From the NCBI GenBank assembly GCA_964462135.1, contig CAYWWK010000010.1:1-60873 (forward strand): a DNA stretch of 60,873 nt, written 5' to 3'. Below, one piece after another: positions 1 through 7,495 of this stretch. A program made the position numbers and the translations under genes. Source of the DNA: MGBC163016 sp964462135 (GTDB taxonomy: Bacteria > Actinomycetota > Coriobacteriia > Coriobacteriales > Eggerthellaceae). Position 1 is the stretch's first letter, and each line of letters starts with the position of its first letter. Under the pieces are notes generated by a model that worked only from the letters and a program-made list of their open reading frames with translations, ran no database searches and was not told where the DNA came from.

Positions 1-627
1 TCCATCGTCGACTTCGTCGCATTCGTCGATCTGGGCGGAATCGATGTGCTGGTGCACATCTCCGACCTGGCTTGGTACCATGTCAACCATACCTGCGAGG
101 TCGTCAAGGTGGGCGATGAGGTCGAGGTCGAGGTCTTGGATGTCGATCTCAATCGTGAGCGCATCTCCCTGGGTCTCAAGCAGACCACCGAAGATCCGTG
201 GATCAAGCTTGTCGAGAACTATCCCGTTGGCACCATCGTCGACGGCCATGTCACCAAGATCGTTCCCTTCGGCGCGTTCGTTGAGCTGGGCGAGGCGGTG
301 GAAGGCCTCGTGCACATCTCCGAGATGTCCCCGAAGCACATCGATACCCCGGCCCAAGTGGTCAAACAGGGTGAAGACGTCAAGGTGAAGGTCATGGAGA
401 TCAACCCTGAGCGTCGTCGCATCAGCTTGTCCATGAAGGCTGCTGCAGAAGAGCTTGGCTTCGAGATCGAAGTGGATGAGTCCATCCAGGCTGAGGCGAA
501 GCCGAAGAAGTCCGAAGAGGACCAACCGGTGGCTGAAGCTGAGATCGTGGAGGTTGCTCCAGCAGAGGATGATGACGCAGCAGAGGTTGAGGAAGCTGTG
601 ATCGAGGATACCAGCGCCACCGAGTAG
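1..627 (+). CDS. rpsA: 30S ribosomal protein S1, 3' part
   Basis: The frame is already open at the first base, so the gene begins upstream of the window; 208 residues are visible. They hold the second half of one S1 (OB-fold) RNA-binding repeat and one complete repeat (about residues 75-145), each with the typical glycine-rich VEGLVHIS-type strand and an RISLSMK-type end. A roughly 60-residue acidic, Ala/Glu/Val-rich tail follows. S1 helps mRNA bind the 30S subunit. Tandem S1 repeats with an acidic tail are usual in high-GC Gram-positives, and rpsA followed by coaE is a common actinobacterial order. Polyribonucleotide phosphorylase also carries S1 repeats, but it has only one and different neighbours. 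Confidence 0.9.
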   Translation, partial: SIVDFVAFVDLGGIDVLVHISDLAWYHVNHTCEVVKVGDEVEVEVLDVDLNRERISLGLKQTTEDPWIKLVENYPVGTIVDGHVTKIVPFGAFVELGEAVEGLVHISEMSPKHIDTPAQVVKQGEDVKVKVMEINPERRRISLSMKAAAEELGFEIEVDESIQAEAKPKKSEEDQPVAEAEIVEVAPAEDDDAAEVEEAVIEDTSATE

Positions 628-658
628 ATGGAAGATTGAGCGAAACGGGGGAGGGGCA

Positions 659-1252
659 TTGAAGAAGCTTTTCGTCATAGGTGGAATGGGTGCAGGCAAG
701 TCCTCAGCCACGCGTGCGTTGCTCGACCAGGGAATTCCGCTGATCGATCTCGATAAGGTGGGCCACGATATCCTCAAATGGGAAGTCGTGAAGGAGGAAC
801 TTGCAGAGGCATTCGGTGACGATATCTTCGATGCTGAAGGGGAGGTCATCCGTCCGAAGCTGGCTGCCAAGGCATTCAAGACCCCTGCTGACACCCGCAA
901 GCTCAATCGCATCACGATGCCTCGCATCGAGGAATCCTATACGGAGACGCTGCAGGAGATTGAAGCCTCGGGCGCCCCGGCGGTAGTCGTGGAATACTCT
1001 GCCTTCAAGAACCGTGAGAGTTCGCTGGCCTATTCAGCGGATGTGGTCATCGCCATTCTGGCACCCACCGATGTGCGCATTGAGCGCGCGGTTGCCTCAG
1101 GGTTCGACGAGGATGACGTGCGCCGCCGCATCGCGCGGCAGATCACCGATGCCGACCGTGTGGAAGCGGCTGATGTCGTGTTCAACAACAATTCCACGAA
1201 GGAAGAGCTTTACAACAAGGTATTGGATTGGTGGAATACCTATAACGCCTAG
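659..1252 (+). CDS. coaE: Dephospho-CoA kinase
   Basis: CoaE phosphorylates the ribose 3'-OH of dephospho-CoA in the last step of coenzyme A synthesis, in the cytoplasm. The 197-residue product has the P-loop GGMGAGKS at residues 8-15 and a LIDLDKVGH segment matching the family's substrate-site pattern. The usual length is about 200. The start is a TTG after a purine-rich GGGGGAGGGG ribosome site at about 648-656. It lies 31 bp after rpsA and is probably co-transcribed with it; a hairpin at 1274-1310 ends the unit. Confidence 0.9.
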   Translation: MKKLFVIGGMGAGKSSATRALLDQGIPLIDLDKVGHDILKWEVVKEELAEAFGDDIFDAEGEVIRPKLAAKAFKTPADTRKLNRITMPRIEESYTETLQEIEASGAPAVVVEYSAFKNRESSLAYSADVVIAILAPTDVRIERAVASGFDEDDVRRRIARQITDADRVEAADVVFNNNSTKEELYNKVLDWWNTYNA

Positions 1253-1273
1253 TCCTTCCATCATATAGTTCTC

Positions 1274-1310
1274 AGACCCGGTGCCGTCTGTTCCTCGACG
1301 CATCGGGTCT
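1274..1310 (+). terminator. Hairpin terminator after coaE
   Basis: AGACCCGGTGC (1274-1284) pairs with GCATCGGGTCT (1300-1310) over 11 positions with one G-U pair and a 15-nt loop, followed by a T-rich TGCTGTTATT. It sits between coaE and uvrB and argues against any uvrB start upstream of it. Confidence 0.65.
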
Positions 1311-1351
1311 TGCTGTTATTGCAGGTCTCAGCGCATTTGAAAGGATGGTCG

Positions 1352-3481
1352 ATGTCAAGTCATCTTCGCAATATCGAGGGCGTGGAGATGGAAGGCAAGC
1401 TGCCGACGCCCAAGCTTGCGGGCTCTCCGTTCAAAGTGGTCTCTCCATTCGAGCCGTCGGGAGATCAGCCTCAGGCCATCGCTGCGCTGGCGAAGGGCGT
1501 GCAAGATGATCTTCGCTATCAGACCCTGCTTGGGGTTACCGGGTCTGGAAAGACCTTCACCATGGCCAAGGTCATCGAAGCGGTGCAGAAACCCACCTTG
1601 GTCATGGCGCCGAACAAGACGCTGGCAGCGCAGCTTGCCAGCGAGCTCAAGGAATTCTTCCCAGACAACGCCGTCGTCTACTTCGTCAGCTATTACGACT
1701 ACTATCAGCCTGAGGCCTATGTGCCTTCCTCTGATACCTTCATCGAGAAGGATGCCTCCATCAATGAGGAGGTCGAGAAGCTTCGCCATGCCGCCACCAG
1801 CGCCCTTCTGTCAAGGCGCGATGTCATCGTGGTAGCCTCGGTCAGCTGCATCTATGGCATTGGTTCTCCTCAGGATTATGCGGGAATGGCGGTCTTTCTG
1901 GACAAGGATGTGCCGCAGGACCGTGATGAGGTCATCTACGGTCTCATCGATATCCAATATGACAGGAATGACTATGAGCTTTCCCGTGGCACCTTCCGGG
2001 TGCGAGGTGATTCCCTGGACATCTTCCCACCCTATGCAGACAATCCCCTGCGGGTTGATTTCTGGGGCGATGAGATAGAGGAGATCGCTGAGATAGACAA
2101 CGTGACTGGAGAGGTTCTTGGCACGTATCAGGCGCTTCCCATCTGGCCGGCTTCCCATTACGTGACGGCACGTCCCAAGATGGACAGGGCGTTGGGCACC
2201 ATTCGCGATGAACTGCGCAGCCGACTGCAGGAATTCAACGAAGAGGGCAAGTTGCTGGAAGCACAGCGGCTTGAGATGCGCACGAACTATGATCTGGAGA
2301 TGCTTGAGACGATGGGATTCTGCTCTGGCATCGAGAACTACTCGCGGCATCTGGATGGTCGGGCTCCCGGTGAGCCTCCCTATACCCTGATTGACTACTT
2401 CCCTGCTGACTTTTTGTGCATCATCGATGAGAGCCATGTCACGGTTCCCCAGATACGCGGCATGCATGAAGGGGATCGAAGCCGCAAGGTCACGTTGGCC
2501 GAACACGGCTTCCGTCTTCCCTCAGCTCTGGACAACCGGCCTTTGCGCTTCGACGAGTTCGAGGAGCGCGTCCCTCAGTTTATCTATGTCAGCGCCACGC
2601 CGGGCGACTATGAGGAGAAGGTCAGCCTTGCACAGGTTGACCAGATCATTCGCCCCACTGGGCTTCTTGATCCTGAGATCATCGTGCGTACGTCGAAAAG
2701 CCAGATCGATGACATCATCGATGAGGCGAAGGAGCGGGCCGCCCGTCATGAGCGGGTGCTTATCACCACGCTTACGAAGAAGATGGCTGAGGATCTGACG
2801 GACCATCTTCTGGATCAAGGGGTGAAGGCGCGCTACATGCATTCCGATATCGCCACGCTTGACCGGGTTGAGATCCTGCGTGATCTGCGACTGGGAGCCT
2901 TCGATGTGCTGGTGGGCATCAATCTGCTTCGAGAAGGCCTTGATCTTCCTGAGGTGAGCCTGGTTGCCATCCTCGATGCCGACAAAGAGGGTTTCTTGCG
3001 AAATCACCGGTCGCTCATCCAGACCATTGGCCGAGCTGCCCGCAATGTGTCCGGTCAAGTCATCATGTATGCAGACCGCGAAACCGACTCGATGAGGCGT
3101 GCTATCGAGGAAACGCGGAGACGTCGCGCAATCCAGATGGCCTACAACGAAGAACATGGCATCCAGCCCGAGACCATCCGCAAAGCCATCAACGATATCA
3201 TGGGTGCCATAACCGAGGAATCAAGCGGAGTTGATGCCGCTGACATCAACAAGGAGCTTGCCGAGCTGTCGCGCGAGGAGGTCATGCGCATCATAATGTC
3301 CATGGAAGAGGAGATGCAGGCGGCCTCAGCGGGCATGGATTTCGAGGAGGCGGCACGTCTGCGTGATCAAGTGGTGTCCCTGCGCTCAGCGGTTGAGGGC
3401 ACCTCTGAACAGGATGCCTTGAAGGAACTTAAGAAGAACGCCCGCAAGGGTTCGAGATATGGCAGGAGGAAGCACGCTTGA
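1352..3481 (+). CDS. uvrB: UvrABC excision repair helicase subunit UvrB
   Basis: UvrB receives DNA damage from UvrA, opens the helix and recruits UvrC for incision. The 709-residue product carries Walker A (GVTGSGKT), the Tyr-rich beta-hairpin (YVSYYDYYQPEAYVP-like), a DESH box, the helicase motif YVSATPGDYE and a C-terminal UVR motif (FEEAARLRDQ) that contacts UvrC. The ATG at 1352 is chosen because AAAGGA lies 6 bp upstream; a TTG at 1310 in the same frame lies in the coaE terminator. The stop overlaps the recN start by 4 bp (TTGA), so uvrB and recN are coupled. uvrA is not in the window. Confidence 0.96.
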   Translation: MSSHLRNIEGVEMEGKLPTPKLAGSPFKVVSPFEPSGDQPQAIAALAKGVQDDLRYQTLLGVTGSGKTFTMAKVIEAVQKPTLVMAPNKTLAAQLASELKEFFPDNAVVYFVSYYDYYQPEAYVPSSDTFIEKDASINEEVEKLRHAATSALLSRRDVIVVASVSCIYGIGSPQDYAGMAVFLDKDVPQDRDEVIYGLIDIQYDRNDYELSRGTFRVRGDSLDIFPPYADNPLRVDFWGDEIEEIAEIDNVTGEVLGTYQALPIWPASHYVTARPKMDRALGTIRDELRSRLQEFNEEGKLLEAQRLEMRTNYDLEMLETMGFCSGIENYSRHLDGRAPGEPPYTLIDYFPADFLCIIDESHVTVPQIRGMHEGDRSRKVTLAEHGFRLPSALDNRPLRFDEFEERVPQFIYVSATPGDYEEKVSLAQVDQIIRPTGLLDPEIIVRTSKSQIDDIIDEAKERAARHERVLITTLTKKMAEDLTDHLLDQGVKARYMHSDIATLDRVEILRDLRLGAFDVLVGINLLREGLDLPEVSLVAILDADKEGFLRNHRSLIQTIGRAARNVSGQVIMYADRETDSMRRAIEETRRRRAIQMAYNEEHGIQPETIRKAINDIMGAITEESSGVDAADINKELAELSREEVMRIIMSMEEEMQAASAGMDFEEAARLRDQVVSLRSAVEGTSEQDALKELKKNARKGSRYGRRKHA

Positions 3482-5124
3482 TCGACGAGATATGCATCCA
3501 TAACATCGCGCTCATTGAGGAGGCCTCCATAGAGCCAGCGGCGGGGCTGACAGCCATCACGGGTGAGACAGGAGCAGGCAAGACCGCCATCCTCAATGCC
3601 TGCCGCCTGCTCTCGGGTCAGCGTGGTGACAAGACCATGGTGCGCGTGGGCGCAGATGAGGCCAGCGCATCGGGAAGATTCTTCCTTTCGCCAGCACAGG
3701 CGGCGAAAAAGGACCAGGAAACGCCTCGTGAGATCGTCGCTTCCCGTCGGATGGGCGCAGACGGTCGCTCGCGCGTGAAGATCAATGGAGAGATATCCAG
3801 CGTGACCGAGCTTGCACGCATCATATCCCCTCTGCTCGATCTTTCCAGCCAGCACGATCAGCTGGCCCTCTCCCACGTCTCCTCCCACCGCAGCCTGCTG
3901 GACCTGTTCGCGGGTGCCAAGGTGGAAGCCTTGCTTGCGGCTTACGGGGAAGCTTACGCCCAAGCCAAGGAGGCAGCTGCCTACGTGGAGGAGCTGCGTC
4001 GGATTCGAGCGACCTCTGATGCGCAGGCCGAAGAAGCACGCTTCATCTTGGGACAGATCGAACCGGTGGGGCCAAGCTTGGGCGACTACGAGGAATTGAC
4101 CCTGTTCGTGCGCAGGTCCGAGAACGCAGAAGCGCTGGCACGCACGTCAGGGGGCGCCTATGAGGCGATCTGTGGGGATTCTGGCGTCCTTGATGGACTG
4201 AATGAGGCCATCGCGCTTCTGGAAGAGGGGTCACGCTTCGATGAGCCCATGAAGGGCTATGCCGAATCCCTACGGGAAGTCTCCTATGTGGTGGAGGACG
4301 TCTCACGGGATGTCCTGCGTTTCCGCGATGCCGTTGATCTTGACATGTCAACATTGGAACAGGCGCAGGAGCGCATGGCTGCCTACCAAGGCCTCATTCG
4401 GAAATACGGACCTACCTTGGAGGATGTCATCCACCGCGCCGAAGAGGCGCAGAAGGTCATCTCACTGATGGAGGATTCGGAAGGCGCCCAGGCGGCGGCG
4501 GAGAAGCGTCTGCATGACGCCGAGGATGCGCTTGCGCGCGCAGCTGATGAGCTCCATGCCGCGCGATGTGAAAGCGCTCCTGCCATGACCGATCAGGTCA
4601 ATGAGGTCATGGGTTCATTGCAGATGGGCAGTGCTTCCCTCATTTGCCGGGTGGAGATGCTCCCGCGTGACCAATGGATGGAATCAGGACCCGACAGAGT
4701 CGAATTCCTCTTCCGTCCTTCTGCTGGCTTGGGTGAACGCCCATTGGCGAAGGTGGCATCCGGTGGTGAATTGTCCCGGGTCATGCTTGCCCTTCATGTC
4801 GTGCTTGGAGATGCGGACAACGTGCCCACCTTGATCTTCGATGAGATCGATGCGGGTGTTGGTGGGGCCGTGGCGAATGCCCTTGCTGAGGTGCTGGCGC
4901 GGTTGGCGCAGACGCATCAGGTCATCGTGGTCACCCACTTGGCCCAAGTTGCATCCAAGGCCGAGAAGCATTATGTGGTTTCCAAAGCGGAAACAGACGG
5001 AGTTGCTCGGACTGCCATCGAGGCGGTGGTGGGAGAGCGCCGCATTGCTGAGATCGCGCGCATGCTCTCAGGCACCATCACTGACGCCTCCATCGCCCAC
5101 GCCCAAGAGCTGCTTGGTGTTTGA
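3478..5124 (+). CDS. recN: DNA repair protein RecN
   Basis: RecN is an SMC-like ATPase that holds and protects double-strand break ends. The 548-residue protein has Walker A GETGAGKT at residues 29-36, a long helical/coiled-coil middle (about 150-360), the ABC signature ASGGELSRVMLA and Walker B LIFDEIDAGVGG near the C terminus. This is the full RecN layout and length. It begins with TTG inside the uvrB stop (TTGA), with AGGAGGA just upstream, so translation is probably coupled to uvrB. Confidence 0.95.
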   Translation: MIDEICIHNIALIEEASIEPAAGLTAITGETGAGKTAILNACRLLSGQRGDKTMVRVGADEASASGRFFLSPAQAAKKDQETPREIVASRRMGADGRSRVKINGEISSVTELARIISPLLDLSSQHDQLALSHVSSHRSLLDLFAGAKVEALLAAYGEAYAQAKEAAAYVEELRRIRATSDAQAEEARFILGQIEPVGPSLGDYEELTLFVRRSENAEALARTSGGAYEAICGDSGVLDGLNEAIALLEEGSRFDEPMKGYAESLREVSYVVEDVSRDVLRFRDAVDLDMSTLEQAQERMAAYQGLIRKYGPTLEDVIHRAEEAQKVISLMEDSEGAQAAAEKRLHDAEDALARAADELHAARCESAPAMTDQVNEVMGSLQMGSASLICRVEMLPRDQWMESGPDRVEFLFRPSAGLGERPLAKVASGGELSRVMLALHVVLGDADNVPTLIFDEIDAGVGGAVANALAEVLARLAQTHQVIVVTHLAQVASKAEKHYVVSKAETDGVARTAIEAVVGERRIAEIARMLSGTITDASIAHAQELLGV

Positions 5125-5180
5125 AGAGGAGCGCTTGAGAGGGAACTGCTGCCAGAAGATATGATTTTTTGCTGCGCGGC

Positions 5181-5209
5181 TTGAAAAAGTCCGCTCGTTA
5201 CGGGATGAT
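5181..5209 (+). promoter_or_regulatory. Promoter giving a probable leaderless mRNA
   Basis: TTGAAA (5181-5186), a 17-bp spacer and GATGAT (5204-5209). The start point would fall about 5216, only a few bases before the ATG at 5219, and there is no Shine-Dalgarno sequence before that ATG. This suggests leaderless translation of the next gene, a common mode in Actinobacteria. Confidence 0.45.
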
Positions 5210-5218
5210 TTTACGGTT

Positions 5219-6334
5219 ATGACAAAACACACCACATACGCTCCCTGTCTCGCTTCGCTGTGGCACGCCATGCTTTGCATCCTGCTTGCGTTCGTGCTGG
5301 CCTTGTTTCTGCCTCTTCCCGTCCAGGCTGTTGAGCCTTCAGGCCAGAAGGATATCGCCAGCGCTGAAGCGAAATATGAAAGCGCGGAAGCGGCCCTTGA
5401 GGCTGCGGAGCAGAAACTGGCGGCCATTACGGATGAATACGGTCAGCTTTCTGATGAGATAGATGCCCTCCAGGCGCAGATTGACGAGCTGGCTGGCAAG
5501 GTCTTGGATGCGCAGGCATCCATGCTGGAAGGAAGAAGCGCGCTTGCCAATACTGCCGTGCATGAGTACCGCACCTCTTCGGTGTCGAATCTGCTCAGTT
5601 CCATTCTTGGTGCCTCCAGCTGGAAGGAACTCTCTCGCAATGTCGATTACGTCAGCAAGGTCATGGATCAACAGACTGAGGACATCACCCAGCAAAAGCA
5701 GCTCAAAGATCAATTCACGCAAGTATCTGACCAGCTGACCCGACAGAAGAACGAGCAGGATGAGAAGCTGGAGGTTCTGAACTCCAAACGGCTTGAGGCA
5801 ACGACGGTGGTGAATGAGGCCTCAAACTATGTTGATGAGAGCTCTGAGAAGCTTGCGGAACTCAAAGCACAGGCTGAGCAGTTCATCTGGAAGTCAAAAG
5901 AGCCTGAGCCTGAGACTGACCCTGAAGCGGATACCATCACCAGGGATGAGGTCATTCCTCCTGAGACGCCCGTGATCCCCGATCCATCGCCCAGTGAGGA
6001 CTCGGGCGAGTACCGCAGCGGAATCGCCTCTGCCTATGGGGGGTCATCCGACCCGTACACCCCAAACCCTGGGCGTACGGCCACGGGAGCCATCTGCGAT
6101 GATTACTCCATGGGAGTGGCCGTTCCCATGTCCATGCCCAACTTCCGCAGCTACTATGGCAGGACGGTTGAGATCGTCTACAACGGCATGACGGTCTATG
6201 CCACGGTGAATGATTGCGGGAGCATGGGTGGCGGCTCCCGCGTGCTTGACCTGCAGCCCGGCGTTTTCAAGGCATTCGGATATGGCGATTGCTATGCGTG
6301 GGGCGTGCGCACGGTCAAATATCGGTTCCTCTGA
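5219..6334 (+). CDS. Secreted coiled-coil protein with RlpA/3D-like double-psi barrel domain
   Basis: The 371-residue product has a Sec signal peptide (about 1-38, ending PVQAVEP), a long coiled coil (about 40-225) and a Pro/Glu linker. The C-terminal domain (about 260-371) has the ATGAICDDYSMGVAVP, NDCGSM and RVLDLQPGVFKAFG pattern of RlpA/3D double-psi beta-barrels, which act on or bind peptidoglycan. The layout parallels the four NlpC/P60 proteins at 52635-57393: signal, coil with a Y-R-(S/T)-S segment, then a wall-active domain. That points to a shared division or wall-remodelling role with exchangeable catalytic heads. The exact activity is not known. Confidence 0.75.
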   Translation: MTKHTTYAPCLASLWHAMLCILLAFVLALFLPLPVQAVEPSGQKDIASAEAKYESAEAALEAAEQKLAAITDEYGQLSDEIDALQAQIDELAGKVLDAQASMLEGRSALANTAVHEYRTSSVSNLLSSILGASSWKELSRNVDYVSKVMDQQTEDITQQKQLKDQFTQVSDQLTRQKNEQDEKLEVLNSKRLEATTVVNEASNYVDESSEKLAELKAQAEQFIWKSKEPEPETDPEADTITRDEVIPPETPVIPDPSPSEDSGEYRSGIASAYGGSSDPYTPNPGRTATGAICDDYSMGVAVPMSMPNFRSYYGRTVEIVYNGMTVYATVNDCGSMGGGSRVLDLQPGVFKAFGYGDCYAWGVRTVKYRFL

Positions 6335-6417
6335 TTCCCCTGAGGGTAAATCCCATCTTCTCGCGCATCAAGATGCTTATAATCTCCTCTTGTCTGTAAC
6401 ATGAAAAGGGGAAATAC

Positions 6418-7479
6418 ATGACCATAGTCGAAGAGTTGGACTCTTTGAGAAGCGACGTGCTTACGGCCATAGCCAATGCTGCGAACACGGCCGCCCTTGA
6501 GGATATCCGGATAGCAACCTTGGGCAAGTCTGGCACGCTTACCGCATACCTGCGTTCCATGGGCGCCGTTCCGAAGGATCAGAAGGCGGAAGTGGGGCGC
6601 GCCGTGAATGAGGCCCGGGTGGCTGTCGAAAGCGCCTTGGAGGCCGCCAAGGCCGACCTGTCAGCACGTGAACTGGCAGCTTCCATCGCCTCTGATACAG
6701 TTGATGTCACGCTTCCGGGACGGTCTCAGCAGATTGGCACCCGTCATCTCATCAACGGCATGATCGATGAGATCTCGCAGGTGTTCTTGGGGCTGGGCTA
6801 TTCAGTCATTGAAGGACCTGAGGTTGAAACCGACTACTACAACTTCGAAGCGCTGAACGCGCCACCGGACCATCCCAGCCGCTCCATGCAGGACACCTTC
6901 TACGTGCACGATTGCTCAGGGGAAGGCAGTGCCGTCAAGGGAGAATCTGATGTGCTGCTGCGCACGCAGACCTCTGGTGCACAGGTCCATGCCATGGAGG
7001 ATAGGGAACTTCCCATCTATGTGATTGCGCCCGGCAAGGTGTATCGGCGTGACGTGGCGGATCCCAGCCATCTTCCCCAGTTCCATCAGATCGAAGGCCT
7101 CGTGGTTGACAAGGGCATCACGTTCGGGGACTTGAAGGGAACGCTTGATTTCATGTGCAAGCAGCTGTTCGGCCCTGATCGGCGCACGCGCTTTCGCGCC
7201 CATTACTTCCCGTTCACGGAACCATCAGCGGAAGTGGATGTCAGCTGCGGCATCTGCCACGGTGAAGGGTGCCGCATGTGCAAGGGCACGGGCTGGCTGG
7301 AGATCCTGGGCTGTGGCATGGTCGACCCCAACGTGCTTCAGATGAGCGGCATAGATCCTGAGGTCTATTCCGGGTTCGCCTTCGGCATGGGGGTCGAGCG
7401 CATTGCCTGCCTGAAATACGACGTGCCTGATCTGCGCATGCTGCTTGAAGGTGATATGCGCTTCTTGAGGCAATTCTAG
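6418..7479 (+). CDS. pheS: Phenylalanine-tRNA ligase alpha subunit
   Basis: PheS is the catalytic subunit of the alpha2-beta2 enzyme charging tRNA-Phe. The 353-residue product has an N-terminal tRNA-binding coiled coil (1-90), class II motif 2 around KVYRRDVADPSHLPQFHQIEG and motif 3 GFAFGMGVERIACL near the end. Before motif 3 there is a four-cysteine insert (CGICHGEGCRMC), seen in many PheS sequences. AAAAGGGGAAAT precedes the ATG. A TATAAT at 6378-6383 may be its -10 box, though I see no strong -35. pheT follows after 16 bp. Confidence 0.96.
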   Translation: MTIVEELDSLRSDVLTAIANAANTAALEDIRIATLGKSGTLTAYLRSMGAVPKDQKAEVGRAVNEARVAVESALEAAKADLSARELAASIASDTVDVTLPGRSQQIGTRHLINGMIDEISQVFLGLGYSVIEGPEVETDYYNFEALNAPPDHPSRSMQDTFYVHDCSGEGSAVKGESDVLLRTQTSGAQVHAMEDRELPIYVIAPGKVYRRDVADPSHLPQFHQIEGLVVDKGITFGDLKGTLDFMCKQLFGPDRRTRFRAHYFPFTEPSAEVDVSCGICHGEGCRMCKGTGWLEILGCGMVDPNVLQMSGIDPEVYSGFAFGMGVERIACLKYDVPDLRMLLEGDMRFLRQF

Positions 7480-7495
7480 AAAACGAAGGACAGCC

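Noticed and set aside
1310..1351. Upstream TTG start for uvrB
   Set aside because: It lies in the right arm of the coaE terminator and has no ribosome site, whereas ATG 1352 has AAAGGA at 6 bp.
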